From: Vibrio albus
Lineage (GTDB): Bacteria > Pseudomonadota > Gammaproteobacteria > Enterobacterales > Vibrionaceae
Length of the DNA: 64,000 bases
Assembly: GCF_003144035.1 (NCBI RefSeq)
Contig: NZ_QFWT01000004.1
Location: forward strand, 62,001 to 126,000
Reading direction: 5' to 3'
Shown here: positions 1 to 9,673 of the stretch, in pieces
How positions within the stretch are numbered: position 1 is the first letter of the stretch
Layout: every line of letters starts with the position of its first letter
Made by a program: the position numbers and the translations under genes
Notes under the pieces: model-generated
What the model saw: only the letters and a program-made list of their open reading frames with translations
Told to the model about the DNA's origin: nothing
Databases searched by the model: none

Positions 1-6
1 AGAGTT

Positions 7-2406
7 ATGAAAGGAATTTTGACCTTTTCTCCGATGTCCACCGGACAACTTCTAACCATAAGGAAAACAACTGTTGGTTCCGTTAATGGCAGTAGCGATA
101 GAGGAAATAATAGAGGATGGAGCTCTACTCGTCCTCTATATAAACATGCTTTCAAGATAGCTATTAATGGTGATCAGCGTCGTTTTTTTAATGTGTATGT
201 TGCTGATGGCAAAAACCATCCCGAAAACCTGACTTCTCTTAGGATTGACTTCATTCCCAACAGGTTTACAGATTTTGAATTAAGAGCCATATTTGGACAC
301 CTAAAATATGTGCTAAAACACCGAAGATACGACCAGATAATCAGAAATGCCAGAGTAACTCGTGTTGATGTCGGTTTTAATATGCCCGGAGTCATGTCTC
401 CATTCGTCTATGCATATACCACAAATTCCAAAGTGAAACATAGCTGCTGCTTTCCAACTGGCACACATAGCCTTAAAGAAACGACATACATTGGTAAACA
501 TACCAGATATACTCACACGATTGTCTACGATAAGGGACTCAAAGAATCAAAAAGAGATCTTAAAATCGGTCTGAATAGAGAGTTAGTCAAGAAGAATTTA
601 GATTCAACTCCTCTTACAACACGTATTGAATTAAGATATCGCCCATATAGCTCCACCCCCAAATCTTTAATGCTCAAACAGTTACCAAATATCACTCTTC
701 CGTTACCCAAGCTGAGGTTTATTGATCCGAAAGTTTTGCCATCAGTTTCCAATGACACGCTTGGAGATCTATTAGTAGATAAGACTAATGATGCTGTTAA
801 GAGCTTTAAAACATACCTTAAAGAAACCGGCATAAAATTCAAAGAGCTTAGTCTGGATACACGTTGGTTTAATAGAGCTTGTAAAAGAATGTTAACTCAT
901 TATCTTAACCTTATCCAAAAAGCAGACAAACCTAAATCAGAGGAAGTCAAAGAATACTGCGCTACAGGTCGACACCTTCAGGAATTCATACCAGAAAATA
1001 AACCTAAGACATCTAATGTGGGGAACCCTCCCCTTCAGATTGCTCAAAAAGCTCAAAATGCAGCAATCAAAGGTAAATCTCAATACATTGCTATTATTGC
1101 CGGTGCTGGCTCCGGTAAGACGAGAGTTATTAGTGAAAGAGTAAACTTCTTAGTCAATGAAAAACAGATAGATCCCCGAATCATCACGGTTCTGGCTTTC
1201 ACTAATACTGCTGTCAATGAAATGAAGTTACGTATGACCTACTCTTCGATGCCCAATATCAGTACATTCAGTGCATGGTGTCTATCTCTATTAAAAATAT
1301 ATCTACCTGAAGAATATGCAGATATCGATGTTCTGAATAAAGAAGGACAAAAAGAACTGCTATTAGAAGTAATTGATGAACTAGAAATAACAGAATCAGC
1401 AACAACGATACAGCTAAAAAACATCTTTAGCGCACATGTTAACCTATTAAAATCCTTTGAGAAACTGATGGGCGATCCTGCTTTTAAGCTTAACTGTACA
1501 TTAGCCGAGGCAAAAAACAGCCATCTACTCTATAAAAAGAAAAAGCAGAATCTTGGAGTCATTGACTACGATGATATGCTGTACTTGGTATATAAAAACT
1601 TAAAGAAAAAGGGGCTTGCCAAGAGAGTCGCTGATGCCAATACGTATTTGATCATGGATGAAATGCAAGATTCCAACATCATACAGTGGAGAATAATTGA
1701 TCAGCTAATAAATAGTGGAATCCGTCTGTTCTGTGTCGGAGATCCCGCTCAGGCTATCTTTTCTTTTCGTGGTGGATCATATCAACACCTCGAAAACTTT
1801 GAGGAATATGCCAAAGGTGGAAAAGTTTTTCATCTAGACCATTCTTATCGTCTACCTTCAGAAATCATAAATGTAAGCAATGAAATACGTACACAACTTG
1901 GTTACCATCCCTCTTATGCACTTAAAAAGAGTGGACAAAAGCCATTCATTGCAGAATTTAGTAGCTTACACGAGGTTACCGATTGGATAATTCCTTACAT
2001 CGCCAATCAACTGCGTGATGGAACACGAACTAAAGAGATAAAAATACTCATACGAACCAATAGAGCTGCAAAGCATATAAAGCGTCTGTTAATGGAATAC
2101 TTCAAACCCAGCAACTTTCTTTCGGCAGAAGACATTGATCAAATAGTCATAACCATGCATAAAGCAAAGGGTATTGAGTGCAAAGTCTGTTATGTCATTG
2201 ATCCTCGATTTTGGCACTGTATACCAGATACCAAAGATAATGACCTTCGACTAATGTATGTGGCGTTAACACGTGCAAGTGAAGAACTGTATATCTGTAG
2301 GTCTTTGACAGGAAAACGTATATACAAAGACACTAAAGAGAAATATATGCTTGATATACTTGCTGAAAAAGAAGAATTGCATGAGTTTATTGATAGATTA
2401 AATTAA
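7..2406 (+). CDS. Replication-initiator-like domain fused to UvrD/Rep-type SF1A helicase
   Basis: Residues about 70-215 resemble the Rep_trans / filamentous-phage RstA type of rolling-circle initiator: RVTRVDVGFN (116-125), a TTYIGK...YDKG block (159-177) and TRIELRYRP (204-213). From about residue 345 the protein is a superfamily 1A helicase: Walker A AGAGSGKT (365-372), motif Ia near FTNTAVNEM, Walker B DEMQD (551-555), motif III GDPAQAIFSFRGG (578-590), motif IV HSYRLP, motif V MHKAKGIE and motif VI YVALTRA. The helicase core looks intact, but motif II has Met where Ala is usual. I could not fix a nicking tyrosine in the N-terminal domain. The reading frame is open to the window edge, so the start may lie upstream; Met10 is another candidate. 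The protein could be the replication protein of a mobile element or a defence helicase; the domain fusion is seen, the role is inferred. Confidence 0.75.
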   Translation: MKGILTFSPMSTGQLLTIRKTTVGSVNGSSDRGNNRGWSSTRPLYKHAFKIAINGDQRRFFNVYVADGKNHPENLTSLRIDFIPNRFTDFELRAIFGHLKYVLKHRRYDQIIRNARVTRVDVGFNMPGVMSPFVYAYTTNSKVKHSCCFPTGTHSLKETTYIGKHTRYTHTIVYDKGLKESKRDLKIGLNRELVKKNLDSTPLTTRIELRYRPYSSTPKSLMLKQLPNITLPLPKLRFIDPKVLPSVSNDTLGDLLVDKTNDAVKSFKTYLKETGIKFKELSLDTRWFNRACKRMLTHYLNLIQKADKPKSEEVKEYCATGRHLQEFIPENKPKTSNVGNPPLQIAQKAQNAAIKGKSQYIAIIAGAGSGKTRVISERVNFLVNEKQIDPRIITVLAFTNTAVNEMKLRMTYSSMPNISTFSAWCLSLLKIYLPEEYADIDVLNKEGQKELLLEVIDELEITESATTIQLKNIFSAHVNLLKSFEKLMGDPAFKLNCTLAEAKNSHLLYKKKKQNLGVIDYDDMLYLVYKNLKKKGLAKRVADANTYLIMDEMQDSNIIQWRIIDQLINSGIRLFCVGDPAQAIFSFRGGSYQHLENFEEYAKGGKVFHLDHSYRLPSEIINVSNEIRTQLGYHPSYALKKSGQKPFIAEFSSLHEVTDWIIPYIANQLRDGTRTKEIKILIRTNRAAKHIKRLLMEYFKPSNFLSAEDIDQIVITMHKAKGIECKVCYVIDPRFWHCIPDTKDNDLRLMYVALTRASEELYICRSLTGKRIYKDTKEKYMLDILAEKEELHEFIDRLN

Positions 2407-2687
2407 ATATACTGACTTAATACACATTCGAACCACATTGGATAAAAACCTTTAATATCCATAGTAACTACACGCCAATGTGTAGAAAATTGCTAAAATT
2501 TTTTGACAACTCATTATGCATTAGATACCTTATCATCTCGGCTATATGGAAGCCTGCCCACTCCAGACGGCAAACTCCACATTGGAACCATGAATATATC
2601 TGTCGTTTAACCGATCTTATTTTGATAAGCGGGATGACTGATGACTAGGAGTGAATCTACAGGAATAACCGCATAGGAAATAAGAGC

Positions 2688-3347
2688 ATGACTACAACGA
2701 TCCGACCATCCCTTTCTAAAGTAAAAGCCCGTGCGAAAGCCCTTAAAAAAGAAAACCAAATTCCGCATATGAAAGCCCTTGAGTTGGCTGCTCAAGAGTT
2801 AGGTTACCCCTCTTATCACGCTCTAGACACGTATTTAAAAAGATTAAACAAAAACCAATCTGATATAGCCAGAAAGACGTTAATCCCCAAACTACAGAGC
2901 TCATTACTTGTCGTGTTCAATGATGATTTAGAAATCCGGAACTACAAGGACATAAACGGCGAAATTATAACCACTAAGGAAAATTTCCAGACTGAATACT
3001 TAAATAAAGGTTTCGCTGAACAGATTGGTGCTCGTTTAGTGAATGCCGAGGAACTCAAACAACTCCGTTTGCTAGCACCAGGCAGTATGGAAACTGGTGA
3101 TAGAGATTATCTTCATGAATGGGGTTATGTTTGTATTGAGTTTCTCAGAGCTAAAGATAATCCTTGGACTATCGAAGATGCTGATAAGTTGGTGATGGAA
3201 AAAGTGGGAAAGGCGATAGGGCGTAACTACCGTGAATTTTTCTATCTAGACGGCAAATTAGTCGAAAATCATATATCCAAAGAGTGGCATGCCAAGTGGG
3301 ACTCTTACAATGACGTTGATTACCATCCAGCAATTGATGGTTATTGA
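2688..3347 (+). CDS. Hypothetical protein (219 aa) with basic helical N-terminus
   Basis: I do not recognise a characterised family. Residues 8-50 form a Lys/Arg-rich helical segment (KARAKALKKEN, then ALELAAQELGYPSYHAL), a style seen at the ends of several uncharacterised proteins. The rest looks globular, soluble and acidic, without signal peptide or membrane helix. The ATG has a good ribosome binding site (AGGA about 10 nt upstream). It lies between the helicase fusion and the DUF4145/Sel1 protein, all on the plus strand, but gaps of 281 and 113 bp argue against tight translational coupling. Membership in a defence island is inferred from position only. Confidence 0.7.
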   Translation: MTTTIRPSLSKVKARAKALKKENQIPHMKALELAAQELGYPSYHALDTYLKRLNKNQSDIARKTLIPKLQSSLLVVFNDDLEIRNYKDINGEIITTKENFQTEYLNKGFAEQIGARLVNAEELKQLRLLAPGSMETGDRDYLHEWGYVCIEFLRAKDNPWTIEDADKLVMEKVGKAIGRNYREFFYLDGKLVENHISKEWHAKWDSYNDVDYHPAIDGY

Positions 3348-3460
3348 TTGATGCATATTCACCGAAGTTAGTCATTTCCACTCTTGCACTAGTCGGGAAA
3401 ACAAATCTAGTGCAATTGTGACTATCAGAGTGAATTATCACAAACTGAGGAAGAGCTTCG

Positions 3461-5146
3461 TTGAACACGTTAGATGATATTGAGTTTATTTGTAGCTTTG
3501 ATGAAGAGATAGGCCTCAAGTATAAACAGGCAAAAAGTTATTACAACATTGCACCTGGGCAAACTCTAATTCTTATCAGAGCACTATTGGTTGAACTTTG
3601 TAGGGATTTACTAAGTGAGTACGGGGAAGTGAATCCCAAGGCAGAACTATATGACCTAGTTGAAAAACTTAAATCAACAGGAGAATTCAATAGTGGAATC
3701 GTAGACTCGCTACATCAAATCCGCTTGAATGGAAACAGGGCAGCACACCCAGAGCAATTTCCAAAGAAGAATGAGTTAAACCTAAAAAAGTTAGCGAAAG
3801 AGTCGCTGATACTATTATGTAGAGCCATTGAGATGATTCTAACTTCGATCCAAGGTAGGACTTCCTTATCTTACGAGTTTAACCATTCCGCAGATTCAGA
3901 GTCAGACTTAAAAGAAAATGCATATAAGGCTCTGTTTAAAAACGAACCTGATGCTAATTATGAGGTTGCTATGGCTCTAATTCAAATGCGTAACCAAAGG
4001 CTTCATGACACTCTATTCGGACCTGATGCAGAACCTTATGCAAGGTTTTATGATGGTGAAGAAATGAGGCATGCCCTGCATTTATTGGAATCTCCTGACA
4101 ATAGCAATCACGCAGATTCACAATTTCAGCTTGGAATTGCATACTTGGGAGGCTTAGGTTGCAAGCCAAACGAAGACAAAGCACTTTGCCATTTCAGCTC
4201 TGCTGCGTACGGAGGAAACCTCAATGCTAAAGCGTACTATGGTTGTCAACTACTTAATCTCAAGGACAGGAATGAAGGAGACGAAAAAGAAGCTATCCAA
4301 TTTTTAGAAGAGGCTTCGGAACACGGTCACCCATTAGCACTTGATATACTTAGTGCAGAATATGCTAAAGGCGAGATCGTTGAGAAAGATATTCACCGTG
4401 CAACGAAGCTGCTTACCGAAGCAGCTAATTTAGGTTATCCAGAATCCCAGTATAAGGTGGCTGAATTGTTCTTACAGCAGGACAATTTAGAGAAATATTG
4501 GCACTTCATTTACAAAGCCATTGATAATGGCCATGTTAACGCTCTTCTTAGTGCTGGCCGAACATTAAGTCATACTTCTACGAACAGAGCGCAACTGAAA
4601 AAGGCTTTTTCTTATTATTATAGCTATATCCAGCTTACTCAAGATGCACAAAGTTTTAAGGGAGATCCAAATGTTAGATATGAGCTCGGTTCACTAATAC
4701 TAAAAAATGCTGGAAACAATCCGTATGAGATTAAAGAGGGCTTAAATAACTTCGTATTTAGCTATTGGGATCCTAGCTGCCCTTCTGATGTAAAGACTAA
4801 AATTGAAAACCTATGCCCCAGTTATCTTGAATCGATTGACAACTTATTGAGTACTATGCAACTCAGCGTAGAAGAGGAAAGTAGCTGGAGTAGATTCTAT
4901 GCTTCCTTCAAGGCTAGTGGTCACCCTTTTGATACCAGTAAGAGTATGCTTGCCGAATTAAGCAGGATTACTGATGCTCGGCCAAAAATCACCCAACCTA
5001 AGTCATACATGCCTAAGAGGAACAATGTTTTGCCCTCACCAAAGTCACTGCCTGTTACCACCCTTCCCAAGAAGAAGATTGGCCGGAATGATATCTGTCC
5101 TTACTGTAACTCTGGTAAAAAGTATAAAAGATGCCACGGCAAGTAG
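3461..5146 (+). CDS. DUF4145 - Sel1 repeat - SEC-C zinc motif protein
   Basis: The N-terminal 110 residues match the DUF4145 pattern (IRALLVELCRDLL, then LHQIRLNGNRAAHPE), a domain common in defence-associated proteins. Residues about 215-375 contain Sel1/TPR-like helical repeats such as AQFQLGIAYLGG-type and AKAYYGCQLL-type units, which form a protein-binding superhelix. The last 20 residues are a SEC-C-type zinc motif: Cys546, Cys549, Cys558 and His559, with one more residue between the first two cysteines than in the classical CPCGSGKKYKKCH form. The start is TTG with GAGGAAG about 10 nt upstream. There is no obvious catalytic domain, so a sensor or scaffold role is the best guess. It is followed by convergent mcrC, so it is not in the Mcr operon. 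Confidence 0.75.
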   Translation: MNTLDDIEFICSFDEEIGLKYKQAKSYYNIAPGQTLILIRALLVELCRDLLSEYGEVNPKAELYDLVEKLKSTGEFNSGIVDSLHQIRLNGNRAAHPEQFPKKNELNLKKLAKESLILLCRAIEMILTSIQGRTSLSYEFNHSADSESDLKENAYKALFKNEPDANYEVAMALIQMRNQRLHDTLFGPDAEPYARFYDGEEMRHALHLLESPDNSNHADSQFQLGIAYLGGLGCKPNEDKALCHFSSAAYGGNLNAKAYYGCQLLNLKDRNEGDEKEAIQFLEEASEHGHPLALDILSAEYAKGEIVEKDIHRATKLLTEAANLGYPESQYKVAELFLQQDNLEKYWHFIYKAIDNGHVNALLSAGRTLSHTSTNRAQLKKAFSYYYSYIQLTQDAQSFKGDPNVRYELGSLILKNAGNNPYEIKEGLNNFVFSYWDPSCPSDVKTKIENLCPSYLESIDNLLSTMQLSVEEESSWSRFYASFKASGHPFDTSKSMLAELSRITDARPKITQPKSYMPKRNNVLPSPKSLPVTTLPKKKIGRNDICPYCNSGKKYKRCHGK

Positions 5147-5238
5147 CTAAAGGTTCTGAGTTTACAGCTAGTAAAGATTTACATTGCTTCAGTGATATCT
5201 AATTTAGAATTTACAAAACAATTCAAATCGACCACAGA

Positions 5239-6546
5239 TTAGATTAGATGTACTATCTCACAATCATCAGTTAAAAGGTCATATGGAATAGCAATGACTC
5301 TTAGCTCAGCACTATAATTGAATGGCGGTAATGGGTTTGTAAACTTGTTTTGCTTGGGATAAATCAAGTACATAGTGCCACAACCGCCCAAGTAGCTGTT
5401 ACCATATGCGAGTAGTTGATACATGTCTGATTGGCTAATACCATATTTATGTTTAGCTGTATCAAGGCGCTCATCAATTCTTTTCCATTTAGTATCGGCA
5501 ACAAAAACCACCTTATCACTAGCAACGTCTTTTACAACAATATCAGGCCGCAGCTTAAACCATCCTTCAGTTTTATTAATTCTGGCTGAACGATGCTCAA
5601 CCAATGCATGAGAACTAACCTGAATATTTAACCGTAAGTCAGGTAAAACGGCTTTCTTCAATCGCTCAGCGACATACTTTTCGAATAGAACTTCCATTGG
5701 GAAAAGAAAGGATATTCCCCTATATGATCCAGATGTAACTAATGGTGACTGATAGCTCAAAATTAGTTCACACCAAGGTTTTGCTTCTCTGTAATGAACT
5801 AAAGATCTGTCTTTTGACCAGCGCTTTAAGTCATTTTCGTAGTTGGCAGACAACGGAACATCACTTAAAGCAAACAATAGTTCCTTAGCTAACTGGAGGT
5901 TTTCACTGCTTTTCACCCAAGAAAGTACTTGTTTTAGCGCTGTATGTATTAATCTATTTTCCGGTCTATTTGATGTAAATTTATCGTAGGAAACATAAAA
6001 TCTGTTTTGGTATCCAGGTCTCTGACGAATTTGCTTGGATGTATTCAGTTGACCTTTTAAATAGGATTTTCTTTCCTCCATGCGGTTGTAGTCGCTACGA
6101 ACTCCCTTTTTTATGATAGAAGCTATTTCATGTAAAAAGTAACCAATCAAGATTTCGAATAAAGGTTGTTTTAGTGTTTGAAGTGATGAATCTTCGAATT
6201 GTTGCAGAGATAGCTTATTTACTGTCGTTAGCATTTTTATCAAAATTTTTTTAATAATATCAGACTCATCTGAATCAGATATCTTTGGTAAAATTTCTAT
6301 GCGTGTTCCACAAGGTGTCTCTAACACCCCGACATAATTAACTACTTGGAGCGCTATTCCTTTCCCATATTTTTTAATTCTCACCAGTTCTACCGACTTT
6401 TCATTGGAGCTTTGTCCATTAGACAGTAACCAATTGAAAGCACTCGGTGTAATTGAATGACAGTCGATATCTGACTTGTCACCACCATTAAGTAACAAGC
6501 CAAATTCACGAATTTGGATCATTGAAGGCAATTTTTTGTTGATCAT
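5239..6546 (-). CDS. mcrC: McrC, nuclease subunit of McrBC-type type IV restriction system
   Basis: McrC is the endonuclease partner of the McrB GTPase; the complex cuts modified foreign DNA. The N-terminal half carries the usual McrC features (VNYVGVLETPCGTRIEILPK near residues 69-88 and a conserved YDKFTSNRPENRLIH stretch near 187-201). The C-terminal half holds a PD-(D/E)xK core with Asp335 (LRPDIVV) and Asp351-Thr-Lys353 (ADTKW). The length of 435 aa fits the family. Its ATG overlaps the TGA of mcrB in an ATGA arrangement (6543-6546), so translation is probably coupled and the subunits made in proportion. All catalytic residues I can identify are present, so the system is probably active. 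Confidence 0.93.
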   Translation of the reverse strand: MINKKLPSMIQIREFGLLLNGGDKSDIDCHSITPSAFNWLLSNGQSSNEKSVELVRIKKYGKGIALQVVNYVGVLETPCGTRIEILPKISDSDESDIIKKILIKMLTTVNKLSLQQFEDSSLQTLKQPLFEILIGYFLHEIASIIKKGVRSDYNRMEERKSYLKGQLNTSKQIRQRPGYQNRFYVSYDKFTSNRPENRLIHTALKQVLSWVKSSENLQLAKELLFALSDVPLSANYENDLKRWSKDRSLVHYREAKPWCELILSYQSPLVTSGSYRGISFLFPMEVLFEKYVAERLKKAVLPDLRLNIQVSSHALVEHRSARINKTEGWFKLRPDIVVKDVASDKVVFVADTKWKRIDERLDTAKHKYGISQSDMYQLLAYGNSYLGGCGTMYLIYPKQNKFTNPLPPFNYSAELRVIAIPYDLLTDDCEIVHLI

Positions 6547-9248
6547 CGAGTGTAAACACTTATGTATGCTTCAGGTACTCTCAGAGCATCTAAATTCCGT
6601 TTATATGGCAGTGTTCCAGGTGCTTCCCAGTCTACCCCCATTAACTCAACGATCTTTTCAGAATCGAATTGTTCAACGACAAAACAAAATTCATCTTGCT
6701 CTTTCAGATGATCACCTAGAACCTGCCCTACTCGCTCCCAGTCTTCAAAAAAGTATTCTTCCAACAAGGGGAGTATTTGTAACTCAAATATTTCAGCAAG
6801 CAAATCTACAGAAGGGTTATCTTTAAGAGGGATAAAAAAGCTATGCCCAATCGTATGCTCTCGGTCATAAAGAAGCTCAATACGCTGATTTATAGTTTTT
6901 ACCAATAAACACACGTTGATCCCTTCAATCTCCGGTATTTCCGCCAAAAGATTGTAGTCAGTCATCATTTCAACAAATTCGAATCGTCGACGTAGCGCAA
7001 TATCTAATTGAGCCAATGATTTGTCAGCGGTATTCATAGTACCTATGATGTGTAAGTTTGATGGTACTGAAAACGTATCTTTTGAATATGGTAGTTTCAC
7101 TGATAGCGCTTCATTGCCACCAGAACGCTTACTTGGCTCAATGAGAGTGATTAGCTCACCAAATATATTTGAAATGTTACCTCTATTGATTTCATCGATA
7201 ATCAGCACACGTGAATCCGTTGAACTTGAGCCACCACTAGATAAAATGCCTGAAGAAATAACGGCTTGAACCAGCGTCGACAACACATTTTGATAACCAT
7301 TGACGATATGCTTTTCCATAGTAGTGTTAACAATATCGAATACGCGCTTTTTCTTTATGTCATCGACCGTTATTCGATTGAGCTTCACCAATTCAACTAG
7401 TTCATCAACAATAACCTTTGGCATAGGTAATATTGAACCATTGGGTTTACGGAGTGTTATGAGCTCCTCGGTAATAGCTTCAATCTGATAACTGGAAATT
7501 TGACTACCTGGACCAATACTCCCACTTTTATTACCGTCAGTAAGAGTTGTTTGCAGCTTTGAAAGATCTATCGTTGTGTCGTATAGCCGATAAAGAGTTT
7601 TTTGAATTAGATTCTTTTTAAATAGCTCTTCAACTGGTAGTGAAGGTTCATATACTCTGTGCCAAATAACGTTCCTAACCTGAGAGTATCCGGAGCTATT
7701 GACTAGCGAGTCATCAAAGAAGTAGTCACTAGTGATCTCCGCTATTGCTCTAAATTTACGGTTACCGTCGGATACAATAATTAGATCTCCAATGACCATT
7801 TCATTTTTAAAACGATTTACAACGTTAACTTTATACTCACTACTTTCATTTTCAATAGATACTCCTTCCGCACGATATATACCAACAACGTCTTTTCGAT
7901 TTGATGCTGCTGAAAAGTCAATATCATAACCGTACCCAAGAAGAACATAATTATTCTCTATACACTGTTGATAAATAAATGAATCTTCACCAGCCACCTC
8001 ACCTAACGACATTTTCCAAATAGTACGTCCTGATATATCCAATTGATTCTGTGCGGATTTCAATTTCGGTCTAGCACTTGCAGACTCACACATTCTTTTG
8101 AAGATTCCATCCTCGACCTCATAACTGATCTGTTTGTCTTCTGTTGTTGCTTTCAAGCCTTCAACAAAATCTTCATAACTAAAACTCTGGTGAAAAGTAA
8201 CAAAACCAATACGATTGTTCGATACTAGCTCGTCAAAACGAACCTTGAGCTTACTTCTGTTTGCTCTGTTAGATACATAAAACTCAGGATCGACAATCTG
8301 CAATGACTTATCAATTGTCGCATGAGTTTTCCCCGTTCCTGGTGGGCCATATAGAATTTGGTTTAAGCTGCTAGATATTGGATGTTTTTCTTCCACTTGG
8401 TATATCTCTTCTTGCTCAGCTATATGGGATTTCTTTAGTAATTTATCCTCTTTCCACAATGTTTTCAGTGGCTCAACGTAGAAATCTAGCTCCTTCGTTC
8501 CGTACTCTTCTTCAAGCTTTGTTCTGAGTTCATATAAGTTGGCATCAACTTCCCCGCTTGTCATACGGTTAAATTGACTCCCGCTAATATTGGAACACTT
8601 TGCCAAGATTGCTCTACGATCTGTATTCCCAAATATACGTTCATGAAAGTCGGGAAAGAAGAGGAACAAAATCATATGGCGCAACTGACGAGAGTTATTC
8701 TCGGGTAATTGCTCCAGCCACTCCGAGAATCGAACATGCTCATTTAATAATTGCTCTCGATCATCTGGCTCTAACTTCAATAAAGATTCGGTAAGACGAA
8801 TGCAATAGATTAACTCTTTCCAACGAAGGGTATTATATGCTGTGCCAGCACTGCCTACTCCGGTGAGTGCCTTGTCTGAAAGGTATAACTCTTTTCTTCT
8901 TGGCTCTACTTGATAACCACTCCATGAAAAAACACGCTCAATGCCGATTCGTTTAGATACTGGACCAATATTGCTTGGACATAAAAACATCAGCCATAGC
9001 ATCTCCGCAGCAAGTACTTTTGCCTTTGCGGATGCTTTCGCTAATTGTGCTTCTAGTTTTTCGAAGAAGTCCCCATTCCCTTCATCTAGGTTTTCTACGA
9101 AGTATTCCATTAACTCCGCACAACACTCTACCGTCCAAACAGTATCGTCTATCAACAGAGAATTACCATTGATAAAGCATAGCTCTTTAAATTGTTCTGC
9201 ATTTGCCAATAGGTTCTCTGCATTTCCATCGCCGCAATATCTAGCCAA
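6543..9248 (-). CDS. mcrB: McrB-type AAA+ GTPase with EVE-like domain inserted in the AAA core
   Basis: This is the motor and recognition subunit for the adjacent McrC. Walker A is GPPGTGKT (301-308), followed by FVTFHQSFSYEDFVEG (349-364). Walker B IIDEINRGN is only reached at 683-691, then the McrB guanine-specificity signature NTAD (739-742) and ALRRRFEF (751-758). About 370 residues therefore separate Walker A from Walker B, far more than in E. coli McrB. Residues about 408-565 resemble an EVE/PUA-like modified-base reader (IWKMSLGE, LLGYGYDIDFS, FRAIAEI, WHRVYEP). The first 290 residues are helical and do not look like the DUF3578 methyl-DNA domain of E. coli McrB. The start is TTG with AAGGAAAGG upstream. 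The target modification is unknown. Confidence 0.9.
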   Translation of the reverse strand: MARYCGDGNAENLLANAEQFKELCFINGNSLLIDDTVWTVECCAELMEYFVENLDEGNGDFFEKLEAQLAKASAKAKVLAAEMLWLMFLCPSNIGPVSKRIGIERVFSWSGYQVEPRRKELYLSDKALTGVGSAGTAYNTLRWKELIYCIRLTESLLKLEPDDREQLLNEHVRFSEWLEQLPENNSRQLRHMILFLFFPDFHERIFGNTDRRAILAKCSNISGSQFNRMTSGEVDANLYELRTKLEEEYGTKELDFYVEPLKTLWKEDKLLKKSHIAEQEEIYQVEEKHPISSSLNQILYGPPGTGKTHATIDKSLQIVDPEFYVSNRANRSKLKVRFDELVSNNRIGFVTFHQSFSYEDFVEGLKATTEDKQISYEVEDGIFKRMCESASARPKLKSAQNQLDISGRTIWKMSLGEVAGEDSFIYQQCIENNYVLLGYGYDIDFSAASNRKDVVGIYRAEGVSIENESSEYKVNVVNRFKNEMVIGDLIIVSDGNRKFRAIAEITSDYFFDDSLVNSSGYSQVRNVIWHRVYEPSLPVEELFKKNLIQKTLYRLYDTTIDLSKLQTTLTDGNKSGSIGPGSQISSYQIEAITEELITLRKPNGSILPMPKVIVDELVELVKLNRITVDDIKKKRVFDIVNTTMEKHIVNGYQNVLSTLVQAVISSGILSSGGSSSTDSRVLIIDEINRGNISNIFGELITLIEPSKRSGGNEALSVKLPYSKDTFSVPSNLHIIGTMNTADKSLAQLDIALRRRFEFVEMMTDYNLLAEIPEIEGINVCLLVKTINQRIELLYDREHTIGHSFFIPLKDNPSVDLLAEIFELQILPLLEEYFFEDWERVGQVLGDHLKEQDEFCFVVEQFDSEKIVELMGVDWEAPGTLPYKRNLDALRVPEAYISVYTR

Positions 9249-9673
9249 TTGAATACCTTTCCTTTTTTGTTATGACGAAGCCGGGAAATGAGTCTAGCTA
9301 ACATAGTTATACTTTTCCGTATGGCTGCCTAAATAATCATACAGCTTTGCGACAGAAAACGGCAAGGTATTATAACCTAATGATATAAAATGATTTTTGT
9401 CAATTAATGAGCGGTCAATGAAATCTACAGCTACACAGTTAACATCGTAAGTGTTTAACACACGTCTTAATATTCAACTTTATAGTTAAGTAGCTGATGA
9501 AATTGCAATTAGAGCCATAACCCACCACTTTAGCCGTTCGATTTATCAATAAGTTAAATCAATAAAACTAAACCTTTTGCATATTCTGCCGATACTAGAA
9601 ACACGTCAAGTTGGTTGCTTGGTCTTCCAAAATACCGATATAAGTTCAGATAAAAAGAAACTAGGTATATCTC
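9249..9673. other. Intergenic region between mcrB and flagellin
   Basis: These 425 bp separate divergent mcrB and the flagellin gene. The stretch is AT-rich, without a convincing gene. It holds the mcrB ribosome binding site at its left end and the sigma-28 promoter of the flagellin gene at 9569-9595. Confidence 0.7.
9569..9595 (+). promoter_or_regulatory. Sigma-28 (FliA) promoter for the island flagellin
   Basis: TAAACCTT (9569-9576), 11 bp, then GCCGATAC (9588-9595). This matches the enterobacterial FliA consensus TAAAGTTT-N11-GCCGATAA, with exact spacing and an almost exact -10. Transcription would start near 9602, about 70 bp before the flagellin start codon. The match is read directly; its use by the host's sigma-28 is inferred. 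Confidence 0.85.
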
